Shown here in pieces: positions 11,030-21,200 of a DNA stretch of 64,000 nucleotides (within the stretch, counting starts at the first letter, position 1; each line of letters opens with the position of its first letter). Source of the stretch: Smittium mucronatum. Taxonomy: Eukaryota; Kickxellomycota; Harpellomycetes; Harpellales; Legeriomycetaceae. The notes under the pieces are model-generated. The model was not told the DNA's origin and did no database searches. It saw only the letters and a list, made by a program, of their open reading frames with translations. The translations under genes were made by a program, and so were the position numbers. The DNA lies in the NCBI GenBank assembly GCA_001953115.1, contig LSSL01001193.1, forward strand, positions 1 through 64,000, written 5' to 3'.

Positions 11030-11740
11030 GAATATTTGAATATCTTTGGCGCTCTTTGGTGTGGACCAATTATTTAGGTTTGAAGTTTTTGTTGGGTATA
11101 AAAGGATACCAGCAGCGGATATTATATTTCCTAAGAAGTCAACCTACGTCTTTTTGAATAAGCATTTAGATAGTTTGCAGTACAATTTATCTCCCATCAA
11201 CTTACCAAGGACATATTCAACGTGTTTTTTACGTTCCTAGATGGATTTGGAGATTAATAAAATGTCTTCCAAATATGCAATAGAATAGTTATCCAACACC
11301 TCTCTTAGTACGTCATTAATAAAGTGCTGGAATGTTGCAGGCGCATTAGTTAGTCCGAAAGTCACGACGTTGTATTTGAAGTGTCCATATCGGCAACGAA
11401 AGGCATTTTTCCACTTGTCACCACTGTGAATACGAACTAAGTTATATGCTTCTCTAAGATCCAGCTTAGAGAAATATTTTGCAGATTGAAGACGGTCAAA
11501 TGATTTATCTATTCTTGGTAGTAGATGGTGGTTCTTAATTGTCTGATCGTTCAGCTTTCTGTATTATACGCATATTCTAAGCTCACCATCTTTTTTCTTG
11601 GTGAACATCACGGAGCACCATAGGGTGACTTTGGAGGCTTGATGAACCAGTTATTTATGCTATTTTCTATGTAATTTTTTAAGGCCTTAAGTTATATCTG
11701 GGTTAAGGAATAGATTATATCCCACGACAGAATAGATTCT
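11030..11740 (-). pseudogene. Chromovirus reverse transcriptase, broken; YLED active-site box
   Basis: The minus strand reads [10 protein letters not shown] (first catalytic Asp, about 11440-11470), then [11 protein letters not shown] (about 11328-11360). The active-site box is Tyr-Leu-Glu-Asp-Ile (about 11261-11275), where the family has Tyr-x-Asp-Asp. The first Asp of the pair has become Glu, which by itself should abolish polymerase activity. Stops and shifts elsewhere confirm decay. The domain is followed by the connection region. Confidence 0.82.
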
Positions 11741-12129
11741 GGTTTAAGGTCTATAGGGGAATCGTATTTTATATGATTTGGGAGCTCATTTGCCAATTTC
11801 TCGTTAAATAAAGATAAGAATTCTCTGTACTCTGGTTTTATTCCGCTTTATATAGGCTTTTATGGGAAGGTATTGGGTTCCAGTGGTAGGCTTTTAACCG
11901 CATTTGCCTCTATTTTTTGGTCTGCGATAAGTGTTTTTTATTTGGTTTCTCTTTCTGGGACAATGCTCTTGGGAGATTCAACAATGGTATCCATTTTATC
12001 AGGATCAGATTGAATAACAAAAAAGTCATCTTCGTGTTCATCTGAGATAACACTTTCACTTTCATATCCTTCCGATTCTTCTTGGATTCGACTTCTGATT
12101 CTTCTGAAGGTGGCGTGAATATAGCATTT

Positions 12130-12480
12130 ATTTTGGATATAGGGTAAAAATTATGTTTACAGAAAGTTTAAACAAATTTAATAGATTTTTTGTTCCAAGT
12201 TATAGTTGGACTATGTAGTTTCAACCAAATAATTCCCAAGACGATTAGGATATTTGGATAATTAATTGGAAACACCTTCAGAGTCTCGAAGCGATCAGTT
12301 CCAAACATCACTATGGTATTGGGGTGGAGTTTAGAGATAGGTGGTCCTAAGTTTGATTTTCCGACAATTTTTTCTAGCTTTATTTTTTAATTGAGATATT
12401 TGTGAGTTAGCTTGAGGAATTCAATAAGTTTATAGCTGATGAAACTATCAGAAGCTCATGAATCAATAAGGCATAAAATA
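12130..12480 (-). pseudogene. Chromovirus aspartic protease region, broken
   Basis: One frame reads Leu-Ile-Asp-Ser-stop-Ala-Ser-Asp-Ser-Phe-Ile. The stop (12456-12458) replaces the Gly of the Asp-Ser-Gly active-site triad, explained by one GGA-to-TGA change. Further on comes Leu-Gly-Ile-Ile-Trp-Leu (about 12215-12235), the conserved LGxxWL segment of retrotransposon proteases. A second stop lies near 12391. Confidence 0.75.
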
Positions 12481-12601
12481 TCAACATAACAATTTGAAAT
12501 GTTTGAAATCATTTTTATTGAGAAAAGAAACTTATTGATAGAGACACTAATATGGCATAACTTATTATAAAATTTATATCCCAGTAGTAGCTTCCTACGA
12601 A

Positions 12602-13502
12602 CTACTGGTATCTGCATTTTTCCGAGGCAGATTTCAAGGTGGAATCAGGAATAATGTGTCCAGGCTGCCCACAGTATAGGCAGAGGCCAAGCTCACGGAG
12701 TCTCTGTTTTTCTTCTACGGAAAGAGGTGGGTGGAGGCGGGTGGTTATGCAATCGATTTCCATAGGAGAGTGACCAGAGTTACTTGATGTAGATGCTTGG
12801 TCGGTATTCTGCGTCTGTGTATGGTGCATGTTTACAGCAGTAGAGGCTTTTGGTGTAGGGTAATTTCTTCGATGAGTATGGTAGGAAAAGTCGGGTTGGT
12901 TCTTTCGAAACATGATTCTGCTTGACAGGCGATTTTCAATTCTGAATGCAATATATATAATTGCTTTCCAGATTTTCTGGAAGATCGTTCATGATCATAA
13001 ATTTCATGACTTTATCATTCAACCCCCTTAAAAACTGATCAACCAGAGCCAGTTGGTCATATCCACTTTCCCTTTGCAAGGTTCGAAATTCAGCAAAGTA
13101 TGCGGCTAAGTATATGGCTCCCTGGAGAAGTTTCCTTATCTGGCCGAGTGCTCGTGTTCTATTACTAGGGTCTGAAAAATTTCTGGAAAATTCTTGGACG
13201 AAGAGATGGAGTGGCTGGATGGTTAAAGAATTATCGAAAATCGGGTTACCAAACCAAACTGAAGCAGAGCCTGAAAGATGATCACCGATGTAAAAGATTC
13301 TGTTCCGCTCTTCTTTGAAGAAATCTGGTCTAGCCCAGAAGTACAGAATCACGCTTGAAATATACGCCTGGTAGTTACCTGGGCTTCCATCAAATCTAGC
13401 TGCATCCGTAAGTTTCAAAGTTGTTTCTGAGAGTGATCTTATGGCTGTTTTGTCCGGGACTTCAGGAAATATTGGCAGCTCAGGTACTATTTTGGACTCC
13501 AT
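12602..13502 (-). pseudogene. Chromovirus gag with degenerate zinc knuckle
   Basis: The ATG at 13502 opens a 188-codon gag frame. It has typical Ty3 capsid features: a phenylalanine-aspartate-glycine-serine segment near residue 37, and Ser-Ala-Ser-Val-Trp-Phe near residue 83. It ends just before 12936. Gag continues after a small shift in the frame 12913-12602. That part is Ser/Thr-rich and ends in a zinc knuckle whose spacing fits Cys-x2-Cys-x4-His-x4-Cys except that the last Cys is Ser (about 12640-12680). About 240 bases of leader separate the ATG from the 5' LTR. The protein would package the element RNA; here it is split and lacks one zinc ligand. Confidence 0.82.
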
Positions 13503-13742
13503 GAGTCCTTGATTTTTTTTCTGGTTATTTTCAAATGTTACATCAGGATCAGTACTATGAATAGGGATTGCCTCTAGGAGTCCTTGGTTGTTTTCAGAAA
13601 AGAATGCTCTTAGGTTCAGGATTTGTTCTCGTTTGTTAATGGTTTCTTGTTAAGGGTCAAATAACAATAAAAATAAAGAAGTTCTAATTGGGTAGGATTT
13701 TAAATTAAGGAATAGTTTTTGAGAAAAAGAAGCCTTTCAAAC

Positions 13743-13975
13743 TGTAAGGATCAGGTTTAATGGGGTAATTTTAATAATAAAAGGTAAAAATATATACTAG
13801 TTAAAAATATAAAAGATGGGGAAAGAGACAAGTCAAAGATATTAGCCATTCCAAAATGTCTAAGCTTTCTTATTTATACCATTTTTTATTTTATAAAAGT
13901 CAATTATGCTTATGGGAAGATTTCTTCATTGGATGAAACATTCAATGCGTGTAATGAATCTATTGGTTCATTACA
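13743..13975 (-). repeat. Chromovirus 5' LTR
   Basis: TG...CA repeat matching 8213-8444 with about ten percent divergence. Just inside it (13742 downwards) I see no obvious tRNA-complementary primer site, so the priming mode is unknown. Confidence 0.9.
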
Positions 13976-14208
13976 ACAGTATTACTAGATACATACACTC
14001 GATCTCAATTAAAATATAGAGGAATCCCAATAAACCGATACCAAAGGCAAGGGCGATAGGAGTAACCCTGGCAGCTTATCCTGGAGTCTCTTCTGATTAT
14101 ACATTTACGCACGCTTTCTGTTCTAACTATATCATCTTCGACTCATACTATCGACTTACAAAGAATTCCTCAAATAACCTTACTGAGTCGTTTTTAAATT
14201 TGAAGTAA
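13976..14208 (+). pseudogene. DIRS tyrosine recombinase C-terminal fragment
   Basis: Directly after the chromovirus LTR one plus-strand frame runs to a TAA at 14206-14208 with a single internal TAG. It reads Thr-Arg-Tyr-Ile-His-Ser-Ile, Pro-Ile-Pro-Lys-Ala-Arg-Ala-Ile-Gly, Ser-His/Thr-His-Ala-Phe and Phe-Asp-Ser-Tyr-Tyr-Arg-Leu-Thr. The last contains the expected nucleophile Tyr of the DIRS recombinase. The N-terminal two thirds of that domain are absent on both sides of the chromovirus, so DNA was lost there. The fragment lies right before the internal complementary region, where the recombinase gene normally ends. Confidence 0.7.
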
Positions 14209-14285
14209 CTTAATATGTCTCCTCTCTGAAATATAACGTTAGAATAATTCGAGCTCTTATGTACAAATAATAATTCATGCTATAT
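14209..14285 (+). repeat. DIRS internal complementary region
   Basis: The reverse complement of this segment is the right-repeat outer end (matches 14487-14523, including CATAAGAGCTCGAATAATTC) joined to the left-repeat outer end (matches 5461-5494). That junction is what a circularised element would carry, and is diagnostic for DIRS elements. Confidence 0.85.
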
Positions 14286-14326
14286 GATGGGAAGACACAA
14301 TTTAAGTCCCACCCACCCAACCACAT

Positions 14327-14523
14327 GCTATCTTTGCGGAAGATGATAAAGATAGCACTATTCACGTACCATGCAGTCAATAATAATTTTTTTTTAGCCC
14401 ATTATATTTACTAGATTTTATTGGCTTTGGATTTTTGGTTTAGTTTTATCCAATAAGATTTAACACTTAATATGTCTTCTCTCATAATATAATATGAATT
14501 ATTATTCGATCATAAGAGCTCGA
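14327..14523 (-). repeat. DIRS right inverted terminal repeat
   Basis: Inverted copy of 5461-5646 over its inner part, with an extra outer end (14487-14523) that is complementary to the internal complementary region. Confidence 0.85.
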
Positions 14524-17010
14524 ATAATTCTAGATAAATTTTAGAAATATTTTAAGCGATCTTAATCAGTAAAATCTACTTTATTGACTAGGATGCAACT
14601 ATTAAACATAAAAATGATCTGATTAGAATTTTAAATTTATTTACTGTCATAAAGTAATTTTTTTATAAATAAAACCTATAAATAAATCTCTATCAATTCA
14701 TTTTCAGAAAAAATTAAAAACCTTCGAAGACTATCAAGCCATAGAATCCGTCGGTTTTATGGCGTTTACAACCTAATTTAATTGAAACGTTTTTATTATC
14801 AGAAAAAAATAGCGAGTATCAACATTTTTAATCATCGAAAAAATCTAAAACTGTAAACCTATATTGGAAAATGATAGTAATTTGGACATATAATCCTAAG
14901 AAAATTTTCCTCTTTCAAATAATTGCAATTAATGAATGAAAAAATATATGGTGTTGCGGATTGATAGCTTTATTTTGATTTTATGGATAATTTGAATTAA
15001 CATTCTAAAGCGTAAAAAATATTTTTCTTGTTTTTTTAATTCGAATTTTATCACAGGGGAAATTTTAAATCCCTGTAAATTATAGGAGTTTTTTTAAACA
15101 TCACCTATCCGGAAGTTTTTTTTTTCCTACTTTTTCCACGAATAACTAGATCTTTTAAAAACTATGAATGATAAAAAAACAAACCATGTGTGAATATGCA
15201 AAGTTACGTTTTTTCTTAGGGTGATTTTTTAAAAAAATTTGCATCTTTGGAATTGCATGAGCAATATGTGTGAGAAATTAACATTCGATTTTATTTAAAG
15301 GAAATATTAATTTTAAAATAATATTAAAACCTCATTAATAAAACCATTTAAAAGCTATAGTTCTAAATTAAGATATCAAATTGTTAATATATAAAGTATA
15401 TTTGTGAATATTTTCTAACGGGATAAAGCTTCCATAGCTGCAAGGTTGAGTCAAGCAATAATTTTTTTCATAAAACTTCGGATTTTTAATATTTTTTTAA
15501 CCCTTTATAAGTGAAGTTTTTTTTACTCAAAATCTCCCTCAATCTAATATATTTTTTTATTAATTTTCATCTAAATTATTGCTTTTATCCAATAAAAAAA
15601 GCTAAGAAATTTATATATTATTAGAGATAAGAATACCCCTATTAGTTAAATTAGGTGATTATTTTTTGTAAAAAAGTAAAGCTTAGATAGTTAATTATTT
15701 TATTGAGTTTTAGGCTAATTTTGATGAAAAATTTGAGTAAAATACTGTTTAAAAAAAACTCTGTGGCCAATGTCGTTGAAAATTTATTCAAAAATATTCT
15801 TATTTTATTGGATTAAGCAAAACTAAAATTAAAATCCAATAAAATAAAATATTCAAATTCATAATCTTGAAAAAATAATGAAAAATTACAAACAATGACC
15901 AATAACCCACAAATGCATAAAATAATAGACATTAATAATTTCCCCCGCATAATCACGCCAGCAAATATCGTCAAAAAATTTCATAAATATTTCCATTTAA
16001 ATGACTGGCTCTAATATTTTTATTACCCCATCTTTCGTTAGATTTAAAAATAAAAACAATTTTTTTTTCAAAGCAAATTTATTTGCTGATTTTATTGAAA
16101 CAAAGTTAAACCTATTCAAACCATCACATTTTTCCTCTTAAAATGATATTTTTTAACACCGAATTTTTTAGAGCATTTTTTTTATAAGTGCGCCAATTCC
16201 TTTGAAGGATTCAAATTATGTGAGTTGAAATATTTTTTTGGGTTATCAATTTTGTTGAAATTTTCGATAAAAATTATAATTTTAAGATGATTTAATCGAG
16301 GATTATTTTTTCACATTAGTAGCTAAAAAATAATTAATTATGGGGTCATATAGGCTCCGTTATTAAATATCTTATCGTTTTATTAGCTTCTCGCTTTTTA
16401 ACCTCCAGTGTGTTAAGTACTCTGATTTCTAAATTTAATCAAATATGATTGTCAATTTCGAAAATTTAACAAATTGAAAGTTGCTTTTTACTTTGAGATA
16501 AAAGCGACATAGATATTAGACGTGATAATTGTAATAAGGTCTACTGATAATCAAAGATGTAAATAAAATAAAATTGGCATTTGATTTTTGGCACTTTTTT
16601 TGATCCAATTCGATTTTTAATTATAAAAAATATGAAAAATGACTTTTTATTTTATTTTTTTGCAGGTTTATTATTAAATTAGCGGATGAAAATGACTGTT
16701 AAAAATTAAATGTACATTTTTTTAGAAAATTTGGGGATTTTTTAACATTTAATCTTATTTTTCAGCATTCAGCCTAATTATTAGTGCTGAAAAAAACGAA
16801 ATAATAGCCCCGGGCCTATGCCTCCGATATATAGAGCTACTATAGAGACAAAGGAAATTTTTCAGAATTTTTTTTTGATTTTTTTTTAATTTTATAAATT
16901 TTTACTGGATATAGAATAAATATCCATAAAAAAATAAATTAATAAATTAATATAGGTCAGCATTTTATAATCACTAAAATCTTTCATAGTCATCCCAAAA
17001 TCTGAAATCT
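14524..17010. other. A+T-rich stretch, no gene seen
   Basis: Poly-A/T-rich sequence without a supported frame. A small G+C spot (CCCGGGCC) lies near 16810. No element could be assigned. Confidence 0.5.
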
Positions 17011-17204
17011 ATCACTAAAATTAACACTTATAACTAAAATCTGTCATTCACTGATTTTTTTAACACTAAAACTTGAGCCTCATCGCTAAATTTTTTTTTG
17101 ATTTATTTATTGGTCAAATTTTCAAAAGATGATGCAAATTGTTCCTTTTTAGGAATTCAGTAAATAATTCCTTGTTGTGCGATATATAGATGGACATGGC
17201 TTTT
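17011..17204 (+). repeat. Left arm of MITE-like element
   Basis: Inverted partner of 18097-18290. Confidence 0.85.
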
Positions 17205-18096
17205 GACAGTAATATATACTACCAATCCCACTCAAGTTTTATAAATAAAAATAATAATTATAACCTAAACAAACTCGGAATAAAAATATAGGTATATATT
17301 CGTAAAAATTAACAGTTCCCGGTCATTTAAAAAATGTTAAATTAGGTTCATATTATCTGTACCTAAATATCTAATAAAATAGAATATTTTATTTACCAAA
17401 TATTATAATAAATATCATATTAGTCCAACTATCAACAATATATAATTTTTTGTGACACTCTTATAATCGTTTCACATTTAATAACTAAAGAATAAAATAC
17501 GATTTATTTATATTAAAGATCATAGTGCAATTTAAACTCACCAAGAATTCACAAACTAGGTATTTTAATAGTTCCTAGCATTCATTTCAAGCTTTTACAG
17601 AATATTTAAATAGTTATTCCAGTTTTTTTACGATTAATTAGATATTTTTACTATATTTACTGATAAAATTAACTAATTTCTAGCTTATTATAATATGCCA
17701 AAACATATAGAAATGTGATGTTATGGTTTTGAGATATAAAAACGAGATATAGAATAATTGAAAAATGTTAATGACTCTTATAAATTTAATTCAATTATTA
17801 ATAAAACAAAATTTGACCCATGTTTTTTTTTATTATTAAATACAAATTTTAGAGCCTTTGATAGTACTGGTAAGTACAATAATCTTAATCAATTTGTTTT
17901 TTTTTTTGCTATATTAATGTATATTTTATACTCTCAAGTACGCACGAAAGCTATTATTATTAACGGTTTATGCAAATAGAAAGGGAATTCGAAATTATTT
18001 TTTTTTATAATTTTTTATTTCAGCATTATTATTTTGAATTCTTATAAATAAATTTAAACTGTAAGGATATTGATAGTTTTTTTCTTCTATCACGGA

Positions 18097-18290
18097 TAAA
18101 AGCCATGTCCATCTATATATCGCACAACAAGATATGATTTACTGAATTCCTAAAAAGGAACAATTTGCATCATCTTTTGAAAATTTGACCAATAAATAAA
18201 TCAAAAAAAAATTTAGCGATGAGGCTCAAATTTTAGTGGTAAAAAATTCAGTAATGACAGATTTTAGTTATAAGTTTTAATTTTAGTGAT
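18097..18290 (-). repeat. Right arm of MITE-like element
   Basis: Inverted partner of 17011-17204. Confidence 0.85.
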
Positions 18291-21200
18291 GTTAATATTT
18301 TTACCAATTAATATATATATATAATGTAAATTTCACGATATTTTAATCCTTATCATTTTTTAACAAAATTAAATGTGAATATGTGAGTTGGGATTAATTC
18401 ATCTATTTTCCTTGTATAATATCAATAAACTTTTTCTCAAAATACTCGAATAATTATAAATCAATCAAAAATTATACATTCATCTTCAAAATATGCATTT
18501 CACTGAATTTTTAATCTCCAAAATGCGTCTTTTATTTATTTACATTATATTTATTTACAATTAGTCAAATTTAGTCTGTGATTGGTTATTCAATCTTCGG
18601 AAATAAATCTTTTGATGTTTTTATTAGTTTAACAACGCAATTCAAACCTTTTAATGGAATAGACGCTTTTTTCTGTCTAATATATAAATTAAAAAAAAAT
18701 TTAAAATGATGTTTTTCAAATGTTTTAAAATGTGATATAATAATTGGATATATCCATATGTAATTTTTGTAAATTGAGGGAACGGATTTATTTTGGGCTA
18801 AGCGTATTGAATTGAAGAAATTGAGATTTTCTGAAAAGTTTATACATTTTAAAATAAATACGAATTTTTAAATCTAATTTTTTTTATTTAGTTGATAATA
18901 ATATCTTTATATTTATATCTAAATTTCGAATAATTTTTTCTAAAAAATATCATTATATTTTTATGTTAACAGTTTTATATTTATCATATTTTGCAAATAG
19001 CTTTTAAGAATCAAAAGAGGTAAGCTTTAAAACAATTTTTTATAAAAATCAATGACTTAAATTCCAAATGTCATAAAAAAAGAAGCAAATAAAAACAAAT
19101 TTTGAATTATGCAACTCAATTTATATTGATAAAAACTCATTCAAGACATCTATCAAAAATTTCCAATGCCTGAATATATATATGAAATTTTATTTTTTTT
19201 ATTTTTTATCACTCATATTTATTTTTATCGTTAATTAAGGGAATCTTTCAGGCTAAATTAATAAAAACGAGTGTATTTAGATTATTTTTTTGGGATAATC
19301 TCATTAATATTCAATAAAATTAAATTATAAAGGTTAAAAAAAATCGCATAAGAAAATAAAATTTATTTATTTATTTATTAGTGGTTTCATTATTATAAAA
19401 AAGTAGCATTTTTATGTTATCTGGCGTTTATAAGCGAAAATAAGATGCAAATAGATATTATTTTGATATATTGATACACGTTTTTGGAAATTAAGATATC
19501 ATTTTCAACTCGAATAAAATCAATTAAACTGAAAAATTCTTGTTTATTTAAAAATAGTGAATTTTTCAAATGGTCATAAGTTTTCCAGTTAAATTCGTTT
19601 AACCCAAAATAAATTAATTTTCTCAATTTCTAAAATTTTATATGAATATATCCAATTATTTTATAAAACCCTAAAACATTTGAAAATCATCATTTTATTT
19701 TGTTTAATTTAGATAATAGCCAAAGAAAACAATTATTTCATTCAAAGTCCTGAATTGCGTTGTTAGTTTAATGAAATTTAATACATGATTAATTTGAAAT
19801 AAAAAAAATTCGTTTTTTACATTTTTTTTCTTTGAAAGATTTTTATTTGATAGAAGCCATCAAGTTTATATATGGCATATAAATATTATTAAATTTTTTT
19901 CTGATTAAATAATACCTATTAGAAAACTGTTATTATTTAATTTTTAGTATTACAGGTGGCCAGTAAACACGAATTTTGTTATATTTTGAAAACAAATTGC
20001 TTAAAAATTAAAAAATTCCTTTAGTGTGAAGGTTTTCAAAAAATTTCTATAAAACTGTGACCTAATAGTACCGCTTAGAATGTTTATTTTTGCTCATTAT
20101 AAAATTGATTTGATTCCATTGAGTTGTATTTTTTAGGTATTAAATAGAAAATTGTTTTTTTTGTTTATAATTGTTCATATATTTTTTTCGTTCAAATATC
20201 AAAATACAAATCTACTCGCAATAAAGAATGACATTCTATATAATGTTGAAGTTTTTAAATTCTGTTATTGGTTATTTTTTCTTTAAAGGTCAAAATTAAA
20301 TTTTCATTAAATAAATTAAAAGCACTTAATTTGATATAGTTAAAAAAAGTTAAAAATATATAATTTCAATTTCAATGAAAATTTGGACCCTCTTTATTTC
20401 TTAAAAAGTGAATAAAATATGTGCTACTTTTAAAAATTAAGACATTTTAGAATTTCCATTTGATATACAAAATGTTGCAAAATTTATTTTTAGCAAATCA
20501 TGGGGCAATAATATTGATATGAAAATTTCTCTAAACGAAAATATCAGAAAAAAAAATCATATTTGATCTTTAGAAAAATTACGAAATTTCTGGAAACAAA
20601 AAGTGTATTTTAGAGATTGAAATTGCAGCCAAGTGCAATTTTTGAGTATTAAATGTAATTTTATATTTTATTTTTAACTCTAAATAGATGAGTCTGCATC
20701 TTAAGATCGAAATTTTTTTATCTTTTTCCTTTTTTAAAAATTTTCGCTAAAAAAAATACTTTGACTATATTCTATAAAAAATCCTTTTTTATAAAAACAT
20801 CCACAAAAAAAGGTGATAATACGTAAGTGCCCCCATAAATTAATAATATTACCTGAATATGATAATTTTTTTCGGTGGCGATATTCTCGGTTGGTGATAG
20901 CTGGCCATTTTTTTAAAAAATCTGAGTGTAGTTATCAAAGGAAATTTTGCCCTGAAACCAGAAAGCCTTAGTCGCTTACCGCTTTTAAAAACTATTTTGT
21001 ACAGTTAAGTGACTAGTTTTTTTACTTATTTTGGCTTCTAAGGCTTTTTTAGAAAATTCATATGATCAGCCATACGTTTGAAAATGGTATAGTTAATATT
21101 AATTACTTTAAAAAGCTCTGATTAGGCCTAAAATAAATATTTTTAGTAACATATTTAGCAATATTTTTCATAATATCGCTTATAATAATTAAGGCAATGT

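Larger units (their letters stand above)
8213..13975 (-). mobile_element. Ty3/Gypsy chromovirus-like LTR retrotransposon, nested in the DIRS element
   Basis: The ends are direct repeats of 232-233 bp (8213-8444 and 13743-13975), each beginning TG and ending CA. On the minus strand the order is gag (13502-12602), aspartic protease, RT, RNase H, integrase and chromodomain, the Ty3/Gypsy order with a chromovirus tail. A purine tract sits directly before the 3' repeat. The two repeats differ at about 25 of 232 positions, so the insertion is old. Flanking five-base sequences differ (CAACC and ACAGT), so no target duplication is seen. All pol domains carry stops or shifts. The element cannot be active. 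Confidence 0.92.
5461..14523 (+). mobile_element. DIRS-type tyrosine-recombinase retrotransposon, split by a nested chromovirus
   Basis: The element has the full DIRS architecture. A left terminal repeat (5461-5646) recurs inverted at 14327-14523. Between gene and right repeat lies an internal complementary region (14209-14285) that matches the joined outer ends of both repeats. Protein order on the plus strand is an N-terminal gag-like region, RT (6830-7260), RNase H (7620-8200) and the end of a tyrosine recombinase (13976-14208). All reading frames are broken by stops and shifts. A Ty3/Gypsy element (8213-13975, opposite strand) sits between RNase H and the recombinase tail. Most of the recombinase is missing at that junction. 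DIRS elements replicate through a circle that the internal complementary region templates; this copy is dead. Confidence 0.88.
17011..18290. mobile_element. Inverted-repeat MITE-like element, about 1.28 kb
   Basis: The arms 17011-17204 and 18097-18290 are inverted copies with roughly 90 percent identity. They share GAGCCTCATCGCTAAATTT, GATGATGCAAATTGTTCC and GCGATATATAGATGGACATG. The outer part of each arm carries short repeats of TCACTAAAAT or TAACTAAAAT, and similar units continue left to about 16966, so the true left end may be slightly further out. The core (17205-18096) contains a 73-codon A/T-rich frame at 17758 with no recognised domain. It is probably a non-autonomous DNA element; no superfamily can be named and no target duplication is clear. 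Confidence 0.7.

Noticed and set aside
14500..14550. CRISPR-like or prokaryotic features
   Set aside because: No regularly spaced short repeats with unique spacers; intron, retrotransposons and composition indicate a eukaryotic nuclear genome.
15490..15520. TTAACCCTTTATAAG, resembling a piggyBac-type end
   Set aside because: No matching inverted end could be found nearby, unlike the 40104-40273 element.
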